This document shows, in pieces, positions 35,870-44,469 of a stretch of DNA of 64,000 bases. The stretch covers positions 1-64,000 of the forward strand of contig NZ_WYDQ01000001.1 in assembly GCF_024105635.1 (NCBI RefSeq), in the 5' to 3' direction. Below the pieces are notes generated by a model, which saw only the letters and a program-made list of their open reading frames with translations, had not been told where the DNA came from and did no database searches. The stretch comes from Oceanicola sp. 502str15. Its GTDB lineage: Bacteria > Pseudomonadota > Alphaproteobacteria > Rhodobacterales > Rhodobacteraceae. The position numbers were made by a program, and so were the translations under genes. Each line of letters starts with the position of its first letter. The first letter of the stretch is position 1.

Positions 35870-36928
35870 ATGACAGCCTGGCCCAGCCCCCGCATCTTCG
35901 ACGGACACAACGACACGCTCCTGCGCATCATGAACGGCCAGATCACGCCGCAGGACGTGGCCGATGGCCTGCCCGACGGCCACATCGACCTGCCCCGCGC
36001 CCGGGCGGGCGGCTTCGGCGGCGGCTTCTTCGCCATGTTCGTGCCCAGCCCCGCCGACAAGGCCCTGCGCTACGAGGTGATGGAAAATCCGCCCTACGAC
36101 CTGCCGCTGCCGCCCCGGCTGTCGCAGTCCGATGCCCATGATTTCATCACTCGCGAGTTTGCCGCGCTCGAGGCGCTTGAGGCGGCGGGGGCCGTCACCA
36201 TCTGCCGCACCGCAGCCGAGATCGAGGCCGCGCTGGGCGGCGAAACCATGGCCGCCGTCGCCCATATCGAGGGCGCCGAGGCGATTTCCGAAAGCTGCGC
36301 CGAGCTTGAGCCGCTTTACGCGCGCGGCCTTCGCTCGCTCGGCCCGGTCTGGTCGCGCCCGACCGTCTTCGGCGAGGGCGTGCCCTTCCGCTACCCCTCC
36401 ACCGGCGACATCGGCGGCGGGCTGACCGAGGCCGGCAAGCGGCTGGTCTCCGAGTGCAACCGGCTGAAAATCATGCTTGATCTCAGCCACTTGAACGAGA
36501 AAGGCGTAGATGACATCGCCGCGCTCTCCGATGCGCCACTGGTCGCCACCCACTCCAACGCCCATGCCGTCACGCCGCACTCGCGCAACCTCACCGACCG
36601 CCAGCTTTCGCAGATCGCGGAGCGCGGCGGCATGGTTGGCATCAACTACGCCTCCGCCTTCCTGCGCCCCGACGGCAAGATGCTTTCCGACTTTTCCCTT
36701 GACCTCATGATGCGTCACCTTGACCATCTGATAAAATTTCTGGGGGAAGACGGCGTCGGCTTCGGAAGCGATTTCGACGGTGCGCTGGTTCCCGAAGAGA
36801 TCAAGGATTGTGCAGGCATGGTCAATCTTCGGGCCGCCCTGCGCAAACATGGGGTGGATGACGCGCTAATGCAGAAGCTTGCCCATGGTAACTGGTTGCG
36901 CGTCCTGCGCGCGACATGGGGAGAGTGA
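35870..36928 (+). CDS. Membrane-dipeptidase-like metallopeptidase (M19)
   Basis: A 352-residue zinc dipeptidase of the renal dipeptidase family. The metal ligands are visible in sequence: FDGHNDTLLR (His-x-Asp), HIEGAE (Glu), then the histidines in ATHSNAHAV and HSRNLTD, and GSDFDG near the end. There is no clear signal peptide, so a cytoplasmic location is likely. The start at 35870 is uncertain because no strong ribosome site is visible; an in-frame ATG lies at 35813. It precedes the peptide ABC transporter operon by 61 bases, suggesting it cleaves imported dipeptides. Confidence 0.88.
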   Translation: MTAWPSPRIFDGHNDTLLRIMNGQITPQDVADGLPDGHIDLPRARAGGFGGGFFAMFVPSPADKALRYEVMENPPYDLPLPPRLSQSDAHDFITREFAALEALEAAGAVTICRTAAEIEAALGGETMAAVAHIEGAEAISESCAELEPLYARGLRSLGPVWSRPTVFGEGVPFRYPSTGDIGGGLTEAGKRLVSECNRLKIMLDLSHLNEKGVDDIAALSDAPLVATHSNAHAVTPHSRNLTDRQLSQIAERGGMVGINYASAFLRPDGKMLSDFSLDLMMRHLDHLIKFLGEDGVGFGSDFDGALVPEEIKDCAGMVNLRAALRKHGVDDALMQKLAHGNWLRVLRATWGE

Positions 36929-36989
36929 CCCCACAAAGAAATGAGGCGGCAGGCAAATGACCGCATCAACAACAGGGAGTTCCTACACA

Positions 36990-38591
36990 ATGACACACCG
37001 CAAACTCATGCGAACCACCGCGCTCGTCGCCGCCCTCATGGGCGGTGTGGCAGCGCCCGCTCTGGCCGAGACCCCGCCCAACATGCTGGTGATCGCCAAC
37101 CGCATTGACGACATCAAAACCTTCGACCCGCAAGAGAGCTTCGAGTTCGCCGGGGCCGACGTGTCGCGCAACGTCTACGAGAAGCTGGTCAACTTCGACC
37201 CGATGGACCTCGACGCCGGCTACCAGCCCTCGCTGGCCGAAAGCTGGGAGATCTCCGAGGACGGCAAGACCATCACCTTCAAGATCGCCGAGGGCCACGT
37301 GTTCTCCTCCGGCAACCCGGTGACGGCCAAGGACGCCGCCTTCTCGCTCCAGCGCGCCGTCAAGCTCGACAAGACGCCCTCCTTCATCCTCACCCAGTTC
37401 GGCTTCACCGCCGACAACGTGGACGAGATGATCAAGGTGGTCGATGACATGACCCTCTCGATCACCCTCGACAAGCAATACGCCCTGTCCTTCGTGCTCA
37501 ACTGCCTCACCGCCACCATCGGCGGCGTGGTCGACATGGAAACCGCCATGGCCAACGAGGTCGATGGCGACATGGGCAACGAGTGGCTGCGCACCAACAC
37601 CGCCGGCTCCGGCCCCTACAAGGTGGTGGAGTGGAAGCCCAACGAGTCGGTGCTGATGGACCTCAACCCCAACTATCACGGTGACAAACCGGCGATGGAG
37701 CGGGTGATCGTCCAGCACATCCAGGAGAGCGCCACCCAGCGCCTCCAGCTCGAGCGCGGCGACATCGACGTGGCCCGCAACCTCTCCCCCGAGGATGTCA
37801 CCGGCGCCATGGAAGTCGACGGCGTGAAGGTGCTCGACGAGCAGCGCGGCCAGATCATGTATTGGTCGGCCAACCAGAAGAACGAGATGCTCTCCGATCC
37901 CAAGGTTCTGGAAGCCCTGAAGTGGGCCACCGACTACGCGGGCATGGAAGGCTCCTTCCTCAAGGGTCAGTGGATCACCCATCAGGCCTACCTGCCGCTC
38001 ACCTTCCTCGGCGCGCTCGAAGACAAGCCCTTCGGCTTCGATCTCGACAAGGCCAAGGCGGCGCTGGCCGAAAGCGGCCACCCCGATTGCGGCCCGATCA
38101 AGATCTCCGTGCGCGAGGCGCAGGAACGTCTGGATATCGCCCAGTCCCTGCAAAACACCTGGGGCCAGCTCGGCTGCGACATCGAGCTGATCGTCGGCAC
38201 CGGGGCGCAGACGCTCGATCGCTATCGTGCCCGCGAGCACGATATCTACCTCGGCGCCTGGGGCCCGGACTACCCCGACCCCAACACCAACGCCGGCACC
38301 TTCGCCGCCAACCCCGACAACGCCGATGAGGCCGGCAACACCGGCTACCTCGCATGGCGCAACGCCTGGGATGCGGCCGGCTTCAACGACGATACCCTCG
38401 CCGCCGTGGTCGAAAACGACACCGAGGCGCGCAAGCAGATGTATCTCGACAGCCAGGCCAAGTTCCAGCAGGAGGCCCCCTTCGGCATCATGTTCCAGCG
38501 CATCGAGCAGTCGGGCCTGCGCGACAGCGTCGAGAACTGGGTCGTCGGTGGCGCAACCACCGCTGTCTCCTACTGGGTCGTGACCAAGTAA
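36990..38591 (+). CDS. ABC peptide transporter, periplasmic substrate-binding protein
   Basis: A 533-residue family 5 (DppA/OppA-type) binding protein. Signal peptide: MTHRKLMRTTALVAALMGG then VAAPALA, with cleavage before ETPP. The family pattern is clear in DIKTFDPQESFEFAG..VYEKLVNFDP and LAESWEISEDGKTITFKIAEGHVFSSGNP. The ATG at 36990 has an AGGGAG site. It heads a five-gene transporter operon (binding protein, two permeases, two ATPases) downstream of the dipeptidase gene. Confidence 0.93.
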   Translation: MTHRKLMRTTALVAALMGGVAAPALAETPPNMLVIANRIDDIKTFDPQESFEFAGADVSRNVYEKLVNFDPMDLDAGYQPSLAESWEISEDGKTITFKIAEGHVFSSGNPVTAKDAAFSLQRAVKLDKTPSFILTQFGFTADNVDEMIKVVDDMTLSITLDKQYALSFVLNCLTATIGGVVDMETAMANEVDGDMGNEWLRTNTAGSGPYKVVEWKPNESVLMDLNPNYHGDKPAMERVIVQHIQESATQRLQLERGDIDVARNLSPEDVTGAMEVDGVKVLDEQRGQIMYWSANQKNEMLSDPKVLEALKWATDYAGMEGSFLKGQWITHQAYLPLTFLGALEDKPFGFDLDKAKAALAESGHPDCGPIKISVREAQERLDIAQSLQNTWGQLGCDIELIVGTGAQTLDRYRAREHDIYLGAWGPDYPDPNTNAGTFAANPDNADEAGNTGYLAWRNAWDAAGFNDDTLAAVVENDTEARKQMYLDSQAKFQQEAPFGIMFQRIEQSGLRDSVENWVVGGATTAVSYWVVTK

Positions 38592-39650
38592 GTGGCAGAT
38601 ATTTCGCAACATCGGGAGGACCGGCGCGGGCCGGTCTTCCCCCCATGGCTCAAGAAGCTGACCGCCACGCTGCTGACCGTGGCCGTCACCTTGTTGGGAC
38701 TTCTCTTCGTCACCTTCATGATCGGCCGCGTCATGCCGATCGACCCGGTGCTCGCCGTCATCGGCGAGCGGGCCACGCAGGCGCAATACGAGGCCGCCTA
38801 TCTTGAACTCGGCCTCGACAAATCGGTGTTCCAGCAGTTCCTGATCTACCTCGGCGACGTGTTGCAGGGCGATTTCGGCAAGTCGATCCGCACCGGGCAG
38901 CAGGTCACCACCGACATTGCCCGCGTCTTCCCCGCCACGCTGGAGCTGGCCTCCCTCGGCACCATCATCGGCATCGTGCTCGGCGTGCCGCTCGGGGTCA
39001 TGGCCGCCGTCTATCGCGGCTCGTGGATCGACCAGATCGCCCGCCTCATCGGCCTCATCGGTTACTCCATGCCGATCTTCTGGCTCGGCCTCGTCGGCCT
39101 GCTGATCTTCTACGGCATATTGGATTGGGTCGAAGGCCCGGGCCGCCTCGGCGTGTTCTATCAAGGCATCGTGCCCGAGCGCACCGGCCTCCTGCTGGTC
39201 GACTCGGCCATCGCGGGCGACTGGACCGTGTTCAAGAACGCCTTCGGCCACATCATCCTGCCCGCCTGCCTGCTGGGCTACTATTCGCTGGCCTACATCA
39301 GCCGGATGACCCGTTCGTTCATGCTCGAACAGCTCAACTCCGAGTATGTCACCACCGCGCGGGTCAAGGGCCTCTCCGAGCGCAAGGTCATCTGGCGCCA
39401 CGCCTTCCGCAACATCCGCATACAGCTCATCACCGTGATCGCGCTGGCCTATGCCAACCTGCTCGAAGGCTCGGTGCTCACCGAGATCATCTTCGCCTGG
39501 CCGGGCCTCGGCAGCTACATCACCACCTCGCTCCTCGCCAATGACATGAACTCCGTGCTCGGCGGAACGGTCGTGATCGGCACCATCTTCGTCGGGCTCA
39601 ACATCTTCTCCGACCTGCTCTACCGCTTCTTCGACCCGAGGGCCAAATGA
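38592..39650 (+). CDS. ABC peptide transporter permease (DppB-like)
   Basis: A 352-residue inner-membrane permease. The N-terminal helix LLTVAVTLLGLLFVTFMIGRVMPIDP, the six-helix core and the EAA loop EYVTTARVKGLSERKVIWRHAFRN identify the DppB type. The start is a GTG directly after the binding-protein stop, and the stop overlaps the next ATG by four bases. Confidence 0.93.
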   Translation: MADISQHREDRRGPVFPPWLKKLTATLLTVAVTLLGLLFVTFMIGRVMPIDPVLAVIGERATQAQYEAAYLELGLDKSVFQQFLIYLGDVLQGDFGKSIRTGQQVTTDIARVFPATLELASLGTIIGIVLGVPLGVMAAVYRGSWIDQIARLIGLIGYSMPIFWLGLVGLLIFYGILDWVEGPGRLGVFYQGIVPERTGLLLVDSAIAGDWTVFKNAFGHIILPACLLGYYSLAYISRMTRSFMLEQLNSEYVTTARVKGLSERKVIWRHAFRNIRIQLITVIALAYANLLEGSVLTEIIFAWPGLGSYITTSLLANDMNSVLGGTVVIGTIFVGLNIFSDLLYRFFDPRAK

Positions 39651-40579
39651 CCGAACTGCCAAACCCGGCCCCCAAGCCCACATGGCGCGAATGGCTCCTG
39701 ACCGATGCCCCCGGCTCGCGGGCGCAGGCCCGGGCGGCGGCGTGGTATGCGGGCTGGACCAACCTGCGCGGCAACACGCTCGCCATGTTCGGCCTGCTGG
39801 TGCTGCTGGCGCTGATCCTCTGCGCCGCCTTCGCCCCGCTGCTGGCCAGCCACAACCCCTTCGCGCAGGATCTCGGCGCGCGCCTGCTGCCGCCCGGCTC
39901 CGAGGGCTACATCCTCGGCACCGACAGCCTCGGGCGCGACATCTATTCCCGCCTGCTCTACGGCGCGCGCATCTCGCTCTACATCGTCGCACTGGTGGCG
40001 CTCGTCGCCCCGCTCCTCGGGCTGATCATCGGCACGCTGGCGGGCTACATGGGCGGCTGGGTCGACGTGGCGCTGATGCGCTTCACCGATATCTTCCTCG
40101 CCTTCCCCCGCCTCATCCTCGCGCTCGCCTTCGTCGCGGCGCTGGGCGCGGGCATCGAAAACGCGGTGCTGGCGATCTCCCTCACCGCATGGCCGCCCTA
40201 TGCAAGGATCGCGCGGGCCGAAACCCTCACGATCCGCAACTCCGACTATATCCACGCCATCCGCCTGCAAGGCGCGGGGGCAATCCGCATCATCACCCGC
40301 CACGTCTGGCCGCTCTGCATTTCCAGCCTCGTGATCCGCGTCACCCTCGACATGGCCGGCATCATCCTCACCGCCGCCGGCCTCGGCTTTCTCGGCCTCG
40401 GCGCGCAGCCGCCCTCGCCGGAATGGGGCGCGATGGTCTCCGAAGGGCGCAAGTACATCCTCGATCACTGGTGGGTCGCCACCATCCCCGGCCTCGCCAT
40501 CTTTGCCATCTCGCTGGCCTTCAACCTGCTGGGCGACGGTCTGCGCGATGTGCTGGACCCCAAGGAGAGCAAGTCGTGA
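39647..40579 (+). CDS. ABC peptide transporter permease (DppC-like)
   Basis: A 310-residue permease with the DppC hallmarks: the N-terminal helix GNTLAMFGLLVLLALILCAAFAPLL, HNPFAQDLGARLLPPGSEGYILGTDSLGRDIYSRLLYGAR, and the EAA loop SDYIHAIRLQGAGAIRIITRHVWP. It overlaps both neighbours by four bases, showing tight translational coupling. Confidence 0.93.
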   Translation: MTELPNPAPKPTWREWLLTDAPGSRAQARAAAWYAGWTNLRGNTLAMFGLLVLLALILCAAFAPLLASHNPFAQDLGARLLPPGSEGYILGTDSLGRDIYSRLLYGARISLYIVALVALVAPLLGLIIGTLAGYMGGWVDVALMRFTDIFLAFPRLILALAFVAALGAGIENAVLAISLTAWPPYARIARAETLTIRNSDYIHAIRLQGAGAIRIITRHVWPLCISSLVIRVTLDMAGIILTAAGLGFLGLGAQPPSPEWGAMVSEGRKYILDHWWVATIPGLAIFAISLAFNLLGDGLRDVLDPKESKS

Positions 40580-41433
40580 GCGATACCCTCCTCGACGTCG
40601 AGAACCTCTGGGTCAAGTTCCCCACCCGCAACGGCATCTTCGACGCGGTGCGCGGCATCTCCTTCAAGCTCGGGCGCGAGCGGCTCGGCATCGTGGGCGA
40701 GAGCGGCTCGGGCAAGTCGATGACCGGGCGCGCGCTCCTGAAGCTCATCCGCAAGCCCGGCTTCGTCGAGGCCGACCGGATGCAGATGGGCGACACCGAC
40801 CTCATCACCGCCTCAGAGCGCGACATGCGCGCCATCCGGGGCCGCCGCGCCGCCATGATCATGCAAGACCCCAAGTTCTCGCTGAACCCGGTCATGAGCA
40901 TCGAGGCGCAGATGGTCGAGGCGCTGACCACCCATGAGCGGGTGAGCCGCCGTCAGGCTCGCGCCCGCGCGCTGGAAATGCTCGATGCGGTGGCGATCCG
41001 CGAGCCGGAACGGGTGCTCAAGCTCTACCCGCACGAGGTTTCGGGCGGCATGGGCCAGCGCATCATGATCGCCATGATGCTGATCCCCGACCCCGAAATC
41101 CTCATCGCCGACGAGCCGACCTCGGCGCTCGACGTCTCGGTGCAGCTTCAGGTGCTGGAGATCATGGACAAGCTGGTGAAGGAGCGCGGCATGGGGCTGA
41201 TCTTCATCAGCCACGACCTGAACCTCGTCGCCAATTTCTGCGACCGTGTCGCGGTGATGTATGCCGGACGGATCGTGGAGGTCTGCGAGGCCGGCAAGCT
41301 GAACGACGCCCAGCACCCCTACACCCGCGGGCTGCTCAACGCCGTGCCCAACCTCGAACACCCGCGCGAGCGGCTGGAGGTTCTGGCCCGCGACCCGGCC
41401 TGGCGCGAGGCACCCTCGGTGAGCGCCCGATGA
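40576..41433 (+). CDS. ABC peptide transporter ATP-binding protein (DppD-like)
   Basis: A 285-residue ATPase. The Walker A GESGSGKS, signature LYPHEVSGGMGQRI, Walker B ILIADEPTSALD and the C-terminal oligopeptide extension HPYTRGLLNAVPNL are present. The GTG start overlaps the previous stop (GTGA). The signature has MGQ rather than the common MRQ. Confidence 0.93.
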   Translation: MSDTLLDVENLWVKFPTRNGIFDAVRGISFKLGRERLGIVGESGSGKSMTGRALLKLIRKPGFVEADRMQMGDTDLITASERDMRAIRGRRAAMIMQDPKFSLNPVMSIEAQMVEALTTHERVSRRQARARALEMLDAVAIREPERVLKLYPHEVSGGMGQRIMIAMMLIPDPEILIADEPTSALDVSVQLQVLEIMDKLVKERGMGLIFISHDLNLVANFCDRVAVMYAGRIVEVCEAGKLNDAQHPYTRGLLNAVPNLEHPRERLEVLARDPAWREAPSVSAR

Positions 41434-42206
41434 ACACCGCAAACCCGATGAACACCGCCCTCGACATCCGCAATCTCCACGTCTGGTTCGGCGAGGGTTC
41501 GGCCCGCAACATGGCGGTGAAGGGCGTGGACCTCGCCGTGCAGGAGGGCGAGAGCTTCGGCCTCGTGGGCGAAAGCGGCTCGGGCAAGTCCACCGTGCTG
41601 CGCGCGCTTGCCGGGCTGGTCGAAAGCTGGGACGGCTCGATTTCCGTCGCCGGCGAAAGCCTGCGCCCCAAGGGCCGCTCGAAGGCCTTCTACAAGACCG
41701 TGCAGATGGTGTTTCAGGACCCCTACGCCTCGCTCCACCCGCGCCATACGGTGGACCGGGTGCTGGGCGAGACCCTGCAACTGCATGGCTTTTCCGAGAT
41801 CGACGCCCGCATCACCCGCCTGCTGGAAAGCGTCGGCCTCGGCACCGGCTTCCGCTTCCGCTACCCCCACCAGCTTTCCGGCGGCCAGCGTCAGCGCGTC
41901 GCCATCGCCCGCGCCCTTGCGCCCGAACCCCGCATCCTGCTGCTCGACGAGCCGACCTCGGCGCTCGACGTGTCGGTGCAGGCCGAAATCCTCAACCTGC
42001 TCTCCGACCTGCGCAGCGAGATGGGCCTCACCTACCTGATGGTCAGCCACGACCTTGGCGTGGTCGGCCATATGTGCGGCCAGATCGCGGTGATGCAGCA
42101 GGGCGAAATCGTCGAAACGCTGGGCGTGGCCGAGATGCGCAAGCTCCAGGCCAGCCACCCCTACACCCAGCACCTGCTCGACAGCTCGCTCGGCGCGATC
42201 CGCTGA
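41430..42206 (+). CDS. ABC peptide transporter ATP-binding protein (DppF-like)
   Basis: A 258-residue ATPase. Walker A GESGSGKST, signature LSGGQRQRVAIARAL and Walker B ILLLDEPTSALDVSVQAEIL are intact. The C-terminal HPYTQHLLDSSLG is typical but shorter than usual for DppF (about 320 residues). It ends the peptide transporter operon. Confidence 0.93.
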   Translation: MNTANPMNTALDIRNLHVWFGEGSARNMAVKGVDLAVQEGESFGLVGESGSGKSTVLRALAGLVESWDGSISVAGESLRPKGRSKAFYKTVQMVFQDPYASLHPRHTVDRVLGETLQLHGFSEIDARITRLLESVGLGTGFRFRYPHQLSGGQRQRVAIARALAPEPRILLLDEPTSALDVSVQAEILNLLSDLRSEMGLTYLMVSHDLGVVGHMCGQIAVMQQGEIVETLGVAEMRKLQASHPYTQHLLDSSLGAIR

Positions 42207-42221
42207 ACCCGCAGCGCCCTT

Positions 42222-42260
42222 GGCGGGCGGGGGATTGAGTATTTGCAGCAAGAAAATGGG
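42222..42260 (+). repeat. Dispersed AAGAAAATG repeat, single-arm copy
   Basis: This lies 16 bases after the DppF-like stop codon. GGGATTGAGTATTTGCAGCA followed by AGAAAATG matches the copy at 11527-11560, differing at two or so positions. Confidence 0.7.
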
Positions 42261-42442
42261 GCAGGGGGGCGCCCGGCCTCCCGGCCCGCTTGAAATGCAG
42301 GCGTGCCGCCTATTCTTTGGGCAGCTCCGGGGGCGCTCCTCGCGCGCGCAGCGCCCGCCACCGCATCCGCTTGCTGCCCCTCCCGGCCCGGCCTAGGCAG
42401 GGGCGGCCAAATCGGCCCCTTGCCAGACCGGAAGCCCTGCGA

Positions 42443-43027
42443 ATGTCCGACAAGCTCTCCATCATCGTCGTCGAAGCCGACCGCGAGCGCGCGCTGCTCA
42501 TCGTCGACAGCCTGCGCGAGGCGGGCGATTTCGACGTGTCGGTGATCTCCGAGGTCACCGGCCTCTCGCGGCGGATCTCGGAGATGAACCCCGACATGGT
42601 GCTGGTCGATGTCGCCTCGCCCTCACGCGACATGCTCGAGGAGCTGACCCTCGCCTCCGGCCCGATGGACCGGCCCGTGGCGCTCTTTGTGGACCGAGAC
42701 GAAGGCGGCATGACCCGCGCCGCCATCGAGGCCGGGGTCTCGGCCTATGTGGTCGACGGGCTGCGACCCGACCGGATCAAGCCGATCATGGATGCCGCCA
42801 TCGCCCGCTTCCACATGTTCTCGCAGATGCGCGCCGAGCTGAAAGCCACCCGGCAGGCGCTGGAGGAACGCAAGATCATCGACCGCGCCAAGGGCCTGCT
42901 GATGAAGGCCAAGGGGCTGGACGAAGACGCCGCCTATGCCCTGCTGCGCAAGGCGGCGATGGATCAGGGCGTGAAGCTGGCCGACGTGGCCCAAAGCCTC
43001 GTCACCGCGGCCGGGCTGCTCTCGTGA
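42443..43027 (+). CDS. nasT: ANTAR-domain response regulator NasT
   Basis: A 194-residue protein: an N-terminal pseudo-receiver domain (SIIVVEADRERALLIVDSL) and a C-terminal ANTAR RNA-binding domain (IDRAKGLLMKAKGLDEDAAYALLRKAAMDQG). In relatives, NasT binds hairpins with hexanucleotide loops in the nitrate operon leader and prevents termination; NasS holds it inactive without nitrate. The ATG at 42443 opens the classical NasT N-terminus. Its stop overlaps the nasS GTG. The predicted target leader lies just downstream of nasS. Confidence 0.92.
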   Translation: MSDKLSIIVVEADRERALLIVDSLREAGDFDVSVISEVTGLSRRISEMNPDMVLVDVASPSRDMLEELTLASGPMDRPVALFVDRDEGGMTRAAIEAGVSAYVVDGLRPDRIKPIMDAAIARFHMFSQMRAELKATRQALEERKIIDRAKGLLMKAKGLDEDAAYALLRKAAMDQGVKLADVAQSLVTAAGLLS

Positions 43028-44202
43028 GCGCGCCGCTTTCCGCCGGGTTCATCCCGCTGGTCGACGCCGCCCCGCTGGTGATCGCCCGCGAAATCGGCTT
43101 TGCCGAGGAGGAGGGGCTGGCGCTGGACCTGCGCCCGGCCGCCTCCTGGGCCACGCTGCGCGACATGGTCTCGCTGGGGCAGGTCGAGGCCGCGCATATG
43201 CTCGCCCCGGTGCCGGTGGCCATGGCGCTGGGGCTCGGCGGGGCGGGCACAAGGCTCGACGTGCTGCAGGTGCTCTCGGTCAACGGCAATGCCATCGGGG
43301 TGTCGACCCAGCTTGCCGCGCGGATGCGCGAGGCTGGCCACCCCTTCGACTTCGTAGATGCCGCCGCCGCCGGGCACGCGCTCATGGCCGCCAAGCCCGA
43401 GGGGCTGCGCATCGGCGTGCCCTTTCCCTTCTCCGGCCATGCCGAACTGCTCTACCACTGGCTCGGGGCGCTGGGCTTTGCCGCGCCGCAGGCGCTCTCG
43501 GTGCACACCATTCCGCCCGCCCTCATGGCCGATGCCCTCGCCGCCGGCGAGATCGACGCCTTCTGCGTCGGCGCGCCCTGGGGCTCGCTGGCGGTGGAGG
43601 AGGGCTCGGGCGAACTGCTGCTGCCGGGCACCGCGATCCGCCGCTTCGCGCCCGAGAAGGTGCTCGCCGTGCGCCACGACTGGGCCGAGACCGAGCCCGA
43701 CCTCACAGGCCGCCTGATGCGCGCGATCTGGCGCGCCAGCCGCTGGCTCGGGCAGCCGCAGAACCGGATGACCGCGGCCGAGATCCTCGCCCGCAAGCCC
43801 TGGCTCGACACCTCCGCCGAGCTGATCGAGCGGGCGCTCTCGGGGCGGCTCATCGTCAGCCAGCGCGGCGACATGCGCACTGTGCCGCGCTACCTCGAGT
43901 TCTTCGCAGGCGCCGCCACCTTCCCCTGGCGCTCCGCCGGGGCGCTGATTGCCGACCGGATCGCCGGGCGCACCGGGCTCGACAGGCCCGCCGCCCAGGC
44001 CGAGGGCCGCCGGGTCTTCCGCTCCGACCTCTACCGCCAGCACCTCGCCCGCACCACCGCCGACATGCCCGGCGCCTCCGAGCGGCTGGAGGGCGCGCTG
44101 CGCGAAGACACCCCCGCGGCCTCCCCCTCGGGCCGGCTGACCCTGCCGGCTGATTCCTTCTTCGACGGCTACATTTTTGATCCAAGCGCCCGGAAGCGCT
44201 GA
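43024..44202 (+). CDS. nasS: Nitrate sensor NasS (NrtA/CmpA-like, cytoplasmic)
   Basis: A 392-residue CmpA/NrtA-type binding protein without a signal peptide, as expected for the cytoplasmic sensor rather than a transporter part. Matching blocks are FIPLVDAAPLVIAREIGFAEEEGL, MLAPVPVAMALGLGG, FPFSGHAELLYHWLGALGF and AFCVGAPWGS. Relatives bind nitrate and release NasT. The GTG start overlaps the nasT stop, giving the usual coupled nasT-nasS pair. Confidence 0.9.
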   Translation: MSAPLSAGFIPLVDAAPLVIAREIGFAEEEGLALDLRPAASWATLRDMVSLGQVEAAHMLAPVPVAMALGLGGAGTRLDVLQVLSVNGNAIGVSTQLAARMREAGHPFDFVDAAAAGHALMAAKPEGLRIGVPFPFSGHAELLYHWLGALGFAAPQALSVHTIPPALMADALAAGEIDAFCVGAPWGSLAVEEGSGELLLPGTAIRRFAPEKVLAVRHDWAETEPDLTGRLMRAIWRASRWLGQPQNRMTAAEILARKPWLDTSAELIERALSGRLIVSQRGDMRTVPRYLEFFAGAATFPWRSAGALIADRIAGRTGLDRPAAQAEGRRVFRSDLYRQHLARTTADMPGASERLEGALREDTPAASPSGRLTLPADSFFDGYIFDPSARKR

Positions 44203-44308
44203 ATTCTTGTGCAGCAATGCTGCACTGCGGCACGCCCGCCGCCCGGTTTGCGCCAATTTCGCCCCCCTCGCTTGACCGACGGGGAGCAGCAGCGCAAAAC
44301 AACCCTCA

Positions 44309-44429
44309 GATGAGGCAAGGGCGTCTCATCCGACGAATTCACCCTCGATGATGCGGGTACACCCGAGCACAGCCGCTCGACCCATTGCGCCGAAAACGCG
44401 CGATGTCGGTCAGCGGCTTTTTTGTTTTT
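44309..44429 (+). promoter_or_regulatory. NasT/ANTAR-type antitermination leader of the nitrate operon
   Basis: The leader contains two stem-loops with hexaloops that fit the ANTAR target rule (A at 1, G at 4). P1 pairs 44309-44316 with 44323-44330 around loop AAGGGC. P2 pairs 44364-44368 with 44375-44379 around loop ACAGCC. The P2 loop and 3' arm overlap the 5' arm of the intrinsic terminator at 44371-44429, so P2 and the terminator are mutually exclusive. It sits 40-160 bases upstream of the nrtA-like ATG and just after nasT-nasS. Confidence 0.8.
44371..44429 (+). terminator. Regulated intrinsic terminator before nrtA
   Basis: The outer stem AGCCGCT/AGCGGCT (44371-44377 with 44412-44418) continues through an imperfect middle to an inner stem ATTGCGC/GCGCGAT. 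It is followed by T6-G-T5 (44418-44429). It precedes the nitrate operon and overlaps ANTAR hairpin P2. Confidence 0.85.
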
Positions 44430-44469
44430 GCGGGCCCGTACGGGCCCAAACCAAGGGACGAATGAACAG

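Noticed and set aside
36966..39992. A 1008-codon open frame antisense to the peptide ABC genes
   Set aside because: It runs opposite to well-supported binding-protein and permease genes, and its translation is Gly/His/Asp-rich noise.
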